The notes: generated by a model from the sequence alone, not told the origin. Shown: positions 1-8,000, counted from the stretch's first letter. The stretch: DNA of 10,000 nucleotides from Flavobacterium sp. (GCF_020217025.1 NZ_JAIWOF010000157.1:1-10000); one strand, 5' to 3'. Made by a program: numbers and translations.

Positions 1-180
1 AAACCCCAACAAAACATGGATAGCATGTTTAATTAAATGTCCGATTGTAGTTCCGTTTCCAATAACGTAAACCAAATTAGTACTAGCACTATATACAGGC
101 AAAAAAGAGACCAAAGCCAATAGAAAAACTATGGCCCAAATGGTTTTATCTCCTCGTATTTTACCAATGATATCAAACAT
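1..180 (-). CDS. ftsW: FtsW, septal peptidoglycan glycosyltransferase (SEDS family), N-terminal part only
   Basis: The minus strand reads an uninterrupted frame of 60 codons from an ATG at 178-180 to the window edge, so only the N-terminus is present. It begins MFDIIGKIRGDKTIWAIVFL and has a first membrane segment at about residues 13-30, followed by PVYSAS, a stretch typical of FtsW/RodA proteins just after the first helix. FtsW is a multi-pass inner-membrane SEDS glycosyltransferase that polymerises lipid II at the division septum together with its partner PBP, here the ftsI product encoded upstream in the same operon. The gene starts 12 bases after the murD stop, and murD-ftsW is the usual dcw order. 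The catalytic loop lies outside the window. RodA is the alternative SEDS protein, but the dcw position favours FtsW. Confidence 0.88.
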   Translation of the reverse strand, partial: MFDIIGKIRGDKTIWAIVFLLALVSFLPVYSASTNLVYVIGNGTTIGHLIKHAIHVLLGF

Positions 181-192
181 TTTTATGCGTTA

Positions 193-1527
193 TTATAAAT
201 TATAAATGGCTTGTTTGAATTGTTTTCCTCTGTCTTCGTAGTTTTCGAATAAATCGAAACTTGCACATGCTGGTGATAACAAAACGCTATCTCCTTTTTC
301 AGCTAAACGTTGCGCCAATTGAACTGCTTCAGACATAGAAGTGGTTTCTACCATCACATCAACTACATTATTAAATGCGTTAATGATTTTTGTATTATCA
401 ACACCCAAACAAACGATAGCTTTAACTTTTTCACGAACTAATGGCATTAATTCATCATAATCATTTCCTTTATCAACACCACCTACAATCCAAACAGTTG
501 GAGTATTCATACTATCTAAAGCATAAAAAACCGAATTTACATTCGTAGCTTTAGAATCGTTAATATATTGTACCCCTTGAATTTTCAATACTTTTTCTAA
601 TCGATGCTCTACTCCTTGGAAATTAGTCAAACTTTCTCTGATGGTTTGTTTTCTAATGTTCAACAATTGTGCTACAGCTGTTGCTGCCATTGCATTTTTA
701 ATATTGTGTTTTCCTTCTAGTGCTAGTTCGTTGATTGGCATAGTAAATGATTCGTTTTTAATGGTACTATTGATGTTGTTATCTTCTATATATCCTCCGT
801 CGTTTTCAGGTTTTCCTGCTAATGAAAAAGGAACTTTATTTGCTTTAATCTTGTTGTTTTTTAACCAATTTTGAATCGCTTCATCTTCATTGTCATATAT
901 CAAATAATCGGTTTCTGTTTGATTTTTTGTAATTCTGAACTTAGAATTGATGTACAAATTGTAATCGTAATTGTATCTATCTAAATGGTCTGGACTGATA
1001 TTTGTAATAATCGCGATGTGTGGCTTGTAATTGATGACACCGTCTAACTGAAAACTACTCAACTCTAACACATAAATATCGTGCTTGTTTTCGGCCACTT
1101 GCCAAGCGAAGCTTTTTCCAATATTTCCCGCTAATCCAACATTCAAACCACCTTGTTTTAACAAATGATAGGTTAAAAGCGTTGTCGTTGTTTTTCCGTT
1201 GCTTCCTGTGATTCCAACCGTTGTTGCATCCGTAAATTGAATAGCAAACTCGATTTCAGAAATCACTGGAATTCCTTTTTCGATTAGCTTTTTAACAATC
1301 GGTGCTTTTTCGGGAATTCCTGGACTCTTCATTACTACATCAGCATTCAGGATTAATTCTTCTGTATGCTTTTCATCTTCCCAAGCGATTCCATTAATGG
1401 TAAGAACTTCTTTGTAATTTTCTTTTATTTTTCCAAAATCTGATACAAAAACATCGTATCCTTTTTTCTTTCCTAAAATGGCGGTTCCTACTCCACTTTC
1501 GCCTCCGCCTAAAACTACCAGTCGCAT
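193..1527 (-). CDS. murD: UDP-N-acetylmuramoyl-L-alanine--D-glutamate ligase MurD
   Basis: This cytoplasmic ATP-dependent ligase adds D-glutamate to UDP-MurNAc-L-Ala, the second amino-acid step of peptidoglycan precursor synthesis. The 444-residue protein has the full Mur ligase layout: an N-terminal UDP-binding Rossmann-like part (VVLGGGESGVG, residues 4-14), a central ATPase with P-loop GSNGKTTT (108-115), LELSSFQL (154-161) and SPDHLDR (178-184), and the HN motif at 274-275. The C-terminal domain has FQGVEHRLE (303-311), NDSKATN (323-329) and SPACASFD (418-425). Length is normal for MurD. The ATG follows the mraY stop with one intervening base, so the two are almost certainly co-translated. 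The gene ends with two consecutive TAA codons before ftsW. No missing residues or frameshifts were seen. Confidence 0.97.
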   Translation of the reverse strand: MRLVVLGGGESGVGTAILGKKKGYDVFVSDFGKIKENYKEVLTINGIAWEDEKHTEELILNADVVMKSPGIPEKAPIVKKLIEKGIPVISEIEFAIQFTDATTVGITGSNGKTTTTLLTYHLLKQGGLNVGLAGNIGKSFAWQVAENKHDIYVLELSSFQLDGVINYKPHIAIITNISPDHLDRYNYDYNLYINSKFRITKNQTETDYLIYDNEDEAIQNWLKNNKIKANKVPFSLAGKPENDGGYIEDNNINSTIKNESFTMPINELALEGKHNIKNAMAATAVAQLLNIRKQTIRESLTNFQGVEHRLEKVLKIQGVQYINDSKATNVNSVFYALDSMNTPTVWIVGGVDKGNDYDELMPLVREKVKAIVCLGVDNTKIINAFNNVVDVMVETTSMSEAVQLAQRLAEKGDSVLLSPACASFDLFENYEDRGKQFKQAIYNL

Positions 1528-1528
1528 C

Positions 1529-2749
1529 TTATCTTAATTTTAAAGAAACCAGTGAGAAAATCGCTAATAGAATTCCGACAATCCAAAAACGCGTTACGAT
1601 TCTACTTTCGTGATAACCTTTTTTCTGATAGTGGTGGTGCAATGGTGACATTAGGAAAATTCGTCTTCCTTCGCCGTATTTCTTTTTGGTGTATTTGAAA
1701 TAACTCACTTGAATCATAACCGATAAATTTTCAGCTAAGAAAATTCCGCAGATAACTGGAATTAATAATTCTTTACGAATTGAAATGGCAATTACAGCGA
1801 TGATCCCACCTATCGTTAAACTTCCTGTATCTCCCATGAATACTGATGCTGGATAAGCATTATACCAAAGAAATCCAACTAAAGCTCCAACGAAAGCAGC
1901 GATGTAAACCGTCATTTCACCAGAATTGGGTATGTACATGATATTCAAATAATCCGAAAAAATAATGTTTCCTGAAACGAACGTGAATAATCCGAGCGTT
2001 AATACCGAAATTGCAGAAGTTCCTGCGGCTAAGCCATCTATTCCGTCGGTTAAATTGGCTCCGTTTGAAACGGCTGTGATAATTAAAATTACCATTGGAA
2101 TGAAAATCAACCAAGCGTAATCTTTGTAATTATCGCCCATGAACGATAAAACTTCAGCATAATCGAATTCGTTATTCTTGAAAAACGGAATGGTAGTTGC
2201 CGTTGATTTTTCTTCTAAATCGGCTGGTTTTATATTGTTTTCGATTTTTATTCTTGATGCCATTGTATCTTTTCTAACAGTTACATCTGGACTCAAATAC
2301 AAAACGGTTCCAACAATTAGCCCTAAACCAACTTGCCCAATAACTTTGAAAATCCCTTTTAAACCTTGTTTGTCTTTCTTGAAAATTTTGATATAATCAT
2401 CAATAAAACCGATAGTTCCCATCCAAAGTGTGGTCATTATCAATAAAACAATGTAAATATTATTCAACTTCGCCAATAACAAAACTGGAATTAAAGTCGC
2501 CAAAATGATGATGATTCCACCCATTGTTGGGGTTCCGGCTTTTGCAGTTTGTCCTTCTAAACCAAGCTCACGAACCGTTTCACCTACTTGCTGATTTCTC
2601 AAATAGTTGATGATTTTTTTTCCGTAAATCGTAGCAATTAACAACGACAAAATAAAAGCTAATGCCGAGCGAAAAGTAATGTATTGAAACACTCCTGCTC
2701 CAGGAACATCAAAGGCTTTGTCTAAGTATTGAAAGATGTAATATAACAT
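1529..2749 (-). CDS. mraY: Phospho-N-acetylmuramoyl-pentapeptide-transferase MraY, with enlarged periplasmic loop
   Basis: MraY transfers phospho-MurNAc-pentapeptide from UDP to undecaprenyl phosphate, forming lipid I in the inner membrane. The 406-residue protein is strongly hydrophobic with about ten membrane segments. Family motifs are all present: KAGTPTMGG (70-78), the aspartate pair in FIDDYIK (115-121), [10 protein letters not shown] (232-241), [15 protein letters not shown] (297-311, catalytic-site aspartate 307) and the histidine triplet at 371-373. It is longer than the roughly 360-residue E. coli enzyme. The extra length falls mainly at about residues 153-212, a charged stretch predicted to face the periplasm between the fourth and fifth helices. 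The ATG at 2747-2749 is the only plausible start. It lies 59 bases after murE, directly beside a short tandem repeat. Confidence 0.97.
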   Translation of the reverse strand: MLYYIFQYLDKAFDVPGAGVFQYITFRSALAFILSLLIATIYGKKIINYLRNQQVGETVRELGLEGQTAKAGTPTMGGIIIILATLIPVLLLAKLNNIYIVLLIMTTLWMGTIGFIDDYIKIFKKDKQGLKGIFKVIGQVGLGLIVGTVLYLSPDVTVRKDTMASRIKIENNIKPADLEEKSTATTIPFFKNNEFDYAEVLSFMGDNYKDYAWLIFIPMVILIITAVSNGANLTDGIDGLAAGTSAISVLTLGLFTFVSGNIIFSDYLNIMYIPNSGEMTVYIAAFVGALVGFLWYNAYPASVFMGDTGSLTIGGIIAVIAISIRKELLIPVICGIFLAENLSVMIQVSYFKYTKKKYGEGRRIFLMSPLHHHYQKKGYHESRIVTRFWIVGILLAIFSLVSLKLR

Positions 2750-2750
2750 A

Positions 2751-2782
2751 GTTTAAAAGTTTATGTGTTTAAAAGTTTAAAA
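2751..2782. repeat. 8-base tandem repeat (GTTTAAAA) in the murE-mraY gap
   Basis: Four consecutive 8-base units lie here: GTTTAAAA, GTTTATGT, GTTTAAAA, GTTTAAAA, with a partial fifth (GTT) following. Three of the four are identical. The array begins one base upstream of the mraY start codon on the transcribed strand, so it occupies the place where a ribosome would bind. It may affect mraY translation, or it may simply be slippage-generated filler; the sequence does not decide this. No TAnnTTTG promoter element was seen in the 59-base gap. Confidence 0.7.
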
Positions 2783-2808
2783 GTTGGCTCTTGAAAACTT
2801 TACTGCTA

Positions 2809-4272
2809 CTATTTATTCAATTGTTTTAATAACTCAGTTACTATTTTTAAATCGTCGAAATCGTGACGAACTCCGTTAATTTCTTGATACGTTTCATGAC
2901 CTTTTCCTGCGATAAGAATAATATCGTTTGGATTTGCTAATTGACAAGCGGTTTTTATGGCTTGTTTTCTATCTAAAATCGAAACTGTTTTCTTGAAATC
3001 TTGAGATTCTACTCCTTTTTCCATTTCTTCAATAATCGTTTCTGGATTTTCGGTTCTTGGATTATCGGATGTAAAAATGGCTTTGTCACTCATTGATGAA
3101 GCGATGTTGGCCATAATTGGTCTTTTCGTTTTATCTCGATCACCACCACAACCCACAACTGTTATTAATTGTTCGTTTTTAGTGCGAATATCTTCTATCG
3201 TTTTTAATACATTTTCCAATGCGTCTGGTGTGTGAGCGTAATCTACAATTGCTGTGATTTTAGAATCGGAAACAATAAATTGAAAACGTCCAGAAACACT
3301 TTCTAATTCAGAAAGTAAGCGTAATGCTTCTGTCTTTTCGATTCCTAATTCAACTGCTACTCCGTAAATGGCTAATAAATTATAAGCGTTGAATGAACCA
3401 ATTAATTTCACCCAAACTTCATTATCGTTGATTTTTAATAATAATCCTGATAATTGATTTTCTAAAATTTGCGCTTTGTAATCTGCATATGATTTTAAAG
3501 CGTAGGTTAATTTCTTAGCTTTTGTATTTTGCAACATTACCAAACCGTTTTTATCGTCGATATTGGTAATTGCAAAAGCTGATTTTGGTAAATTATCAAA
3601 GAATGATTTTTTTACATCTCTGTATTCAGCAAACGTATTATGGTAATCTAAATGATCGTGTGATAAATTGGTAAAAACGCCACCTTCAAAACGTAAGGCT
3701 TCCGTTCTTTTTTGATGAACACCGTGCGAAGAAACTTCCATAAAGCAAAATTCGCAACCTTCTTGCACCATCAAATCTAAATACTTGTTAATCGTTAAAG
3801 AATCTGGAGTGGTATGCGTTGCTTTGAATTCTTGCTCGTCAACCATAATTTTTACGGTTGATAACAAACCAACTTTATAACCTGCTTTTTTGAATAATTG
3901 ATATAATAATGAAGCGATTGTAGTTTTACCATTCGTTCCTGTTACACCAACTAATCTGATATTTTCTGAAGGATTTTCGTAGTAATTAGCTGCTAAAAAA
4001 GCCAACGCTTCGTTAGAATCTTTTACTTTAATATAAGTAACGCCGTTTACAATTACACTTGGGAATTCTTCACAAATTACCGCAATAGCACCAAGACTTA
4101 GTGCTTTTTCAATATAATCATGACCATCAGAAAGTGTTCCTCTAATCGCTACGAAAACATCGTTCAATTCAATTTTTCTCGAATCGAATTCAATTTTTGA
4201 AACAGTAATATCGGTAGCTCCATGAACTGCTTCAATGTGTACTTTATATAATATGTCTTTTAATTGCTTCAC
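2809..4272 (-). CDS. murE: UDP-N-acetylmuramoyl-L-alanyl-D-glutamate--2,6-diaminopimelate ligase MurE
   Basis: MurE adds the third stem-peptide residue to UDP-MurNAc-L-Ala-D-Glu in the cytoplasm, using ATP. The 487-residue protein has the N-terminal uridine-binding domain, the central ATPase with P-loop GTNGKTT (112-118), MEVSSHG (178-184) and LSHDHLDYH (203-211), and the C-terminal domain with DYAHTPD (344-350), GCGGDRD (374-380) and AGKGHE (455-460). The DNPR motif at 403-406 is the signature of enzymes that select meso-diaminopimelate over lysine, so this organism should have DAP-type peptidoglycan. The start is a GTG at 4270-4272 that overlaps the ftsI stop as GTGA, a four-base overlap suggesting translational coupling. 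The N-terminus MKQLKDILYKV fits the family, which supports the GTG. The gene is intact. Confidence 0.97.
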   Translation of the reverse strand: MKQLKDILYKVHIEAVHGATDITVSKIEFDSRKIELNDVFVAIRGTLSDGHDYIEKALSLGAIAVICEEFPSVIVNGVTYIKVKDSNEALAFLAANYYENPSENIRLVGVTGTNGKTTIASLLYQLFKKAGYKVGLLSTVKIMVDEQEFKATHTTPDSLTINKYLDLMVQEGCEFCFMEVSSHGVHQKRTEALRFEGGVFTNLSHDHLDYHNTFAEYRDVKKSFFDNLPKSAFAITNIDDKNGLVMLQNTKAKKLTYALKSYADYKAQILENQLSGLLLKINDNEVWVKLIGSFNAYNLLAIYGVAVELGIEKTEALRLLSELESVSGRFQFIVSDSKITAIVDYAHTPDALENVLKTIEDIRTKNEQLITVVGCGGDRDKTKRPIMANIASSMSDKAIFTSDNPRTENPETIIEEMEKGVESQDFKKTVSILDRKQAIKTACQLANPNDIILIAGKGHETYQEINGVRHDFDDLKIVTELLKQLNK

Positions 4273-6251
4273 GATAATTCGATTATGATAGTTTGATTTT
4301 TGTTAAAAGCTTGTCCTGATGTTAGTGATTGTTTTTTCACTCTTCCCACACCAATAACTTTTACTTTTAATCCTAAATTTTCTAATAAAGCCACAGCGTC
4401 CATTCCGTCCATTCCTTTTACATTTGGCACAATTCGCTCCTCTTTTTCTACTTTTTTATAATACTCTGAATAGTTTTTTTCTTGAGAAACTACTTTAGCA
4501 TCGATGTTTTTTACATGATTTGTTGATGGAGAATCAGTAAATATTTTTTGTGCGATTCTTTTAAAAACAGGTCCAGCAACATCCGCTCCGTAATATCCAG
4601 CAGCAACATTTGGTTTATGAACTACTACAATACAAGAATATTTAGGTTCGTCTGCTGGAAAATATCCAACAAAAGAAGAAGCATAATACAATTGCGACTT
4701 ATCTTTATAATTCACCTGAGCCGTTCCTGTTTTTCCAGCCATTGAGAAATCTTTGGAATACAATTTAGAACCTGTTCCTTTCTTAACAACATTTTCCAAA
4801 ACGGCATGAACTTTATCTAAAGTTTCTTGTGAACAGATTTTAGGATTGATAACTTGTGTATCAAATTTCTTAATGGTTTTATTCCACTCTTTGATTTCGC
4901 TAACGAAAATTGGTTTTACCATTACTCCATCATTAGCAACTGCGTTGTATAAAGTCAAAGTTTGCAATGGTGTAACGGATAATCCATAACCAAAAGCCAT
5001 CCATGGTAATGCTACTCCCGACCAACGATTCGTTCCTGGCTGAGGAATAACTGGAATTCCTTCTCCTTTTATTGGTAAACCAAGAGGTTTGTTCAATCCA
5101 TAACTATTGATTCTATCTACAAATTGTTTTGGATTATTTTTATAGCTTTCATACACCGATTGTACTAAAACGGTATTTGAAGAAAGTTCAAAACCTCTTG
5201 CTAAAGAAATCTTCCCATAACCTCCTTTATGTGAATCTCTTACTCTTCTTCCGTAATATTGAATTTCGCCACCAAAAGAATTATAAACCGTTCCCGTATC
5301 TGCTTTTTTATCATCTAAAACCGCAATCAAATCCATCAACTTGAATGTCGAACCTGGTTCTTGAGACTCTTTAATAGCAAAATTATCTTTCTCATAATAA
5401 GAACCATCTTCAGCTCTTCCCAAATTTGAGATGGCTTTAATTTGACCTGTTTTGGTTTCCATTACCACTACACAACCATGATCAGCGCTGTAATATTCCA
5501 ATTGTTTTAATAAAGCATGATGCGCGATATCTTGAATGTAAACATCAATTGTAGAAATAATATCGTAACCATCTTGTGGCTCTTTTTCATTTATATCATT
5601 AATAGGCTTCCACTGATTTTTTGCAATTTTTTGCATCATTCTGTGGCCATTTTTCCCATTCAAATAATCGCGAAAAGCGTACTCTAAACCTTTACCATCC
5701 TCGTTTGATCGTTCGTAACCTATGGTTCTTTTTGCTACTAATCCGATTGGATGCTCTCTAACAATTTCTTGTTCAATAATCAATCCGCCTTTGTTTGCTC
5801 CTTTATTAAATAATGGAAATGATTTCAAACGCATTTGCTCGGTATAACTCAACTTTTTTGCGATGAATAAATAGCGACTTTTGTTAGCGCGTGCTTTTTG
5901 TAATTTTGCTTGATAATGCCCAGATGATTTTCCAAACATCACAGCAAGCGAATCCGAAAGCGCTTGAATATTTTCTTTAAAAAGTTCCGATGAAGGCGCC
6001 ACAGCATCAAAATAAATAGAATATTCTGGAATTGATGTAGCTAATAAACTTCCATCTGCTGAATACACATTTCCTTTATTTGCAGGGATAGTAAAATTCT
6101 TAACAGTTCTTTCTTTTGCTAATTTTCGGTAATAAGGTCCTTCAACCCATTGAATATTGTTGAGTTTTACCAAAATAAAGACAGCCATCATGAAAAACAT
6201 GAAAGCTACAAAATACATGCGGTACGATATTTTTTTATCTTCTACTGCCAT
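4269..6251 (-). CDS. ftsI: FtsI/PBP3-type transpeptidase (class B PBP) with C-terminal PASTA domain
   Basis: This is a 660-residue class B penicillin-binding protein, predicted to cross-link septal peptidoglycan in the periplasm. It has a short cytoplasmic N-terminus, one membrane anchor at about residues 12-30 and a PBP dimerisation region at about 50-220. The transpeptidase domain carries the three active-site motifs: STFK (301-304, nucleophile Ser301), SSN (357-359) and KTGT (507-510). A single PASTA-like module follows from about 607 to the end (VPNVKGMDGMDAVALLENLG). That architecture resembles Firmicutes PBP2x/SpoVD more than E. coli FtsI, which has no PASTA domain. The ATG overlaps the ftsL-like gene by ten bases, and the stop overlaps the murE start by four. 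The symbol rests on dcw position and family; SpoVD-like naming would be an alternative. Confidence 0.94.
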   Translation of the reverse strand: MAVEDKKISYRMYFVAFMFFMMAVFILVKLNNIQWVEGPYYRKLAKERTVKNFTIPANKGNVYSADGSLLATSIPEYSIYFDAVAPSSELFKENIQALSDSLAVMFGKSSGHYQAKLQKARANKSRYLFIAKKLSYTEQMRLKSFPLFNKGANKGGLIIEQEIVREHPIGLVAKRTIGYERSNEDGKGLEYAFRDYLNGKNGHRMMQKIAKNQWKPINDINEKEPQDGYDIISTIDVYIQDIAHHALLKQLEYYSADHGCVVVMETKTGQIKAISNLGRAEDGSYYEKDNFAIKESQEPGSTFKLMDLIAVLDDKKADTGTVYNSFGGEIQYYGRRVRDSHKGGYGKISLARGFELSSNTVLVQSVYESYKNNPKQFVDRINSYGLNKPLGLPIKGEGIPVIPQPGTNRWSGVALPWMAFGYGLSVTPLQTLTLYNAVANDGVMVKPIFVSEIKEWNKTIKKFDTQVINPKICSQETLDKVHAVLENVVKKGTGSKLYSKDFSMAGKTGTAQVNYKDKSQLYYASSFVGYFPADEPKYSCIVVVHKPNVAAGYYGADVAGPVFKRIAQKIFTDSPSTNHVKNIDAKVVSQEKNYSEYYKKVEKEERIVPNVKGMDGMDAVALLENLGLKVKVIGVGRVKKQSLTSGQAFNKNQTIIIELS

Positions 6252-6598
6252 ATTTTTAATTTATCCCAAAAACTGTTTTTATTTTCTTTACTTTCAACAA
6301 CTATCTTCACAGGTGGCACTTCTGATGGAAAGATTTCACGTGTTTCCATTTTTTTTGCCACTGTAGATTCCATTTTTAACTTCATCAATTCAGAACGACG
6401 GTCTACAAATTCAGAACGCAATTCTTTTACTTGATTCGTTAATTCGGTAATTCGGTAATTTTTTGCATCGTATTGATGATTGTTTGCAATAGCCATCATT
6501 CCTAAGATTACCAAAAAAACGATGAATTTCCAGTTCTTAAGAGCGTCATCACTTATAAGAAATTTTGCTTTTAGTAAACTGTAGATTCCGTCTTTCAT
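6242..6598 (-). CDS. ftsL: FtsL-like bitopic cell-division protein
   Basis: This 118-residue protein has a cytoplasmic N-terminus of about 23 residues, one hydrophobic segment at about 24-39 (FIVFLVILGMMAIANN), and then a charged stretch at about 46-85 that looks like a coiled coil (ITELTNQVKELRSEFVDRR). This is the plan of FtsL, which links FtsB and FtsQ to the FtsW-FtsI septal synthase. FtsL sequences diverge strongly, so the assignment rests on topology, size and its place between rsmH and ftsI, not on motifs. It starts at an ATG six bases after the rsmH stop and ends with TAG inside the ftsI start region (ten-base overlap). The codons for residues about 47-55 contain an 8-base tandem repeat, described separately. 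Confidence 0.82.
   Translation of the reverse strand: MKDGIYSLLKAKFLISDDALKNWKFIVFLVILGMMAIANNHQYDAKNYRITELTNQVKELRSEFVDRRSELMKLKMESTVAKKMETREIFPSEVPPVKIVVESKENKNSFWDKLKIWQ
6435..6458. repeat. 8-base tandem repeat (TTCGGTAA) inside the ftsL-like gene
   Basis: Three adjacent 8-base units read TTCGTTAA, TTCGGTAA, TTCGGTAA on the plus strand. They lie in coding sequence just after the membrane segment. Eight is not a multiple of three, so each copy is read in a different frame, giving the unrelated peptide NYRITELTN. Gain or loss of one copy would shift the frame. Confidence 0.75.
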
Positions 6599-6604
6599 GT
6601 ACTG

Positions 6605-7513
6605 CTATATTTTTTCTGCTACTCTTAGTTTTGCACTTCGTGCTCTGTTGTTTGATGCTATTTCCTCTTCTGTAGGAACAATTAATTTTTCAATAATCTT
6701 GAAAGGAACTTTAAAATTTCCGAAGAAATCTCTTTCGGGTTCTCCTTCAAACATGCCGTTTCGCATGTAACGTTTTACCAATCTGTCTTCAAGTGAGTGA
6801 TACGAGATAACACTCAGTCGACCTCCAGGTTTCAGAATCTCTAACGATTGTTCTAAAAACTCTTTCAACACATCCATTTCCTGATTGACTTCAATACGAA
6901 TGGCTTGGTATATTTGAGCTAAAATTTTATTACTCTTATGACCAGGTAAAAATTTCGCTAATACTTTTTTTAATTCGTCCGAATTTCGGATTTCTTTATC
7001 TTTTCGAGCGGTTACGATTACATTTGCCATCGCTCTGGCGTTTTTCAATTCACCATAATCAAACAAAACTCTTGCAATATCTTGTTCATCGTATTCGTTT
7101 ACTACGTGATACGCACTGATATCGCCTTTTTGATTCATTCGCATATCCAATTCGGCATCAAATCGGGTTGAAAAACCTCTTTCGGCTACATCAAATTGGT
7201 GTGATGAAACGCCTAAATCAGCCAAAATTCCATCAACTTGCTTGATTCCGTGGAAACGTAAAAAACGTTTTATGAATCTGAAATTCTCATTAATTAAAGT
7301 AAAACGCTCGTCGTCAATTGCATTTTTTAAAGCATCTAAATCTTGGTCAAAAGCGAATAGTTTCCCTTTTTCTCCCAAACGACTCATAATTTCTCTGGAG
7401 TGACCGCCACCACCAAAAGTAACATCCACATACACACCATCAGGATGAATATTCAATCCATCAACTGTTTCTTTTAACAATACTGGATTATGATATTCCA
7501 TCTTCGTCGTCAT
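6605..7513 (-). CDS. rsmH: 16S rRNA (cytosine(1402)-N(4))-methyltransferase RsmH (MraW)
   Basis: RsmH uses S-adenosylmethionine to methylate N4 of C1402 in the decoding centre of 16S rRNA. The 302-residue protein carries the family signatures: the SAM-binding motif DVTFGGGGHS (30-39), DLGVSSHQFD (99-108), the segment FSTRFDAELDMRM (114-126), AIRIEVNQE (204-212), SYHSLEDRLVK (237-247) and the C-terminal NNRARSAKLRV (288-298). Length is close to the usual 300-315. The chosen ATG at 7511-7513 lies 26 bases inside the end of mraZ. A second ATG at 7499-7501 (protein beginning MEYHNPV) would reduce the overlap to 14 bases and is equally plausible. Either way translation is probably coupled to mraZ, the conserved neighbour. 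Confidence 0.97.
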   Translation of the reverse strand: MTTKMEYHNPVLLKETVDGLNIHPDGVYVDVTFGGGGHSREIMSRLGEKGKLFAFDQDLDALKNAIDDERFTLINENFRFIKRFLRFHGIKQVDGILADLGVSSHQFDVAERGFSTRFDAELDMRMNQKGDISAYHVVNEYDEQDIARVLFDYGELKNARAMANVIVTARKDKEIRNSDELKKVLAKFLPGHKSNKILAQIYQAIRIEVNQEMDVLKEFLEQSLEILKPGGRLSVISYHSLEDRLVKRYMRNGMFEGEPERDFFGNFKVPFKIIEKLIVPTEEEIASNNRARSAKLRVAEKI

Positions 7514-7958
7514 TAAAATTACCCATTACCTCTTCTGCCAAATCTGCGAAATCACCCACAGCGTTTTCAATCGCATTTTCATATTTATCTTTATCCCAAA
7601 TCTCAATGATATTGATAGCTGAATTCAACACAATATCTTTATCAATTTGAGCAAAAACCACTAAATCTTTCGGAATTAAAAGTCGTCCTGTTGCATCAAT
7701 CTCTATCATTTTAACTCCTGCTGTAAATCTTCTGATAAAATCGTCATTCTTTTTATTGAAACGATTTAGTTTATTGATTTTCAACATCGTTTTATTCCAT
7801 TCCGCCATTGGAAATAATTCCAAACAAGATTGAAAAACCGAACGTTTCAACACGAAACCTTCCTCTAAAGAACCCAATTGTTTCTTTAGCGACGTAGGTA
7901 GCATCAGCCTTCCTTTGGCATCCACTTTACACTCGTATGTTCCGATTAATGTTTTCAA
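7488..7958 (-). CDS. mraZ: MraZ, transcriptional regulator of the dcw operon
   Basis: MraZ is a ring-forming DNA-binding protein of the SpoVT/AbrB fold that regulates its own operon in the bacteria where it has been studied. The 156-residue protein contains the two expected half-domains, each with the core motif: DAKGRLMLP (13-21) and DATGRLLIP (88-96). The start is a TTG at 7956-7958. There is no in-frame ATG between it and the upstream in-frame stop, and the N-terminus reads KTLIGTYECKVD, which fits the family, so TTG is well supported. An A/G-rich GAAAAGAAAAG immediately precedes it. The acidic C-terminal tail (NDDEDG) overlaps the start of rsmH. A promoter and three phased boxes lie just upstream. 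Confidence 0.96.
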   Translation of the reverse strand: MKTLIGTYECKVDAKGRLMLPTSLKKQLGSLEEGFVLKRSVFQSCLELFPMAEWNKTMLKINKLNRFNKKNDDFIRRFTAGVKMIEIDATGRLLIPKDLVVFAQIDKDIVLNSAINIIEIWDKDKYENAIENAVGDFADLAEEVMGNFNDDEDGIS

Positions 7959-7983
7959 CTTTTCTTTTCGATTAGAATATGGA

Positions 7984-7991
7984 CAAATTTA
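7984..7991 (-). promoter_or_regulatory. Likely promoter -7 element for the mraZ (dcw) operon
   Basis: The minus strand reads TAAATTTG, an exact match to the Bacteroidota -7 consensus TAnnTTTG. It lies 25 bases upstream of the mraZ TTG, giving a short predicted leader of about 15-20 bases. The best upstream partner is a TTTG at 8016-8019 with a 24-base spacer. That is longer than the usual 19 or so, so the -33 element is weak. The MraZ-type boxes cover this -33 region. Confidence 0.6.
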
Positions 7992-8000
7992 GAAAAATTT

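Noticed and set aside
641..874. A hydrophobic 77-codon plus-strand open frame
   Set aside because: It is antisense to murD; the hydrophobicity is a by-product of reading polar AAA/GAA-rich codons on the opposite strand.
2780..2801. A possible hairpin (AAAGTT / AACTTT) after murE as a terminator
   Set aside because: It has only six mostly A-T pairs with a ten-base loop and no T-run, and it sits in the middle of an operon.
1268..5058. Repeated GGAATTCC palindromes on the minus-strand genes
   Set aside because: They arise from common Gly-Ile-Pro codon runs in murD and ftsI and have no regular spacing.
6150..6434. A 94-codon plus-strand open frame opposite the ftsI/ftsL-like junction
   Set aside because: It lies wholly antisense to two well-supported genes, shows no family resemblance and looks like a shadow of their codon use.
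2801..6607. A shared TAGCAGTA-like octamer just after the murE and rsmH stop codons
   Set aside because: Only two copies, one partly made of the rsmH stop codon itself; too short to separate from chance.
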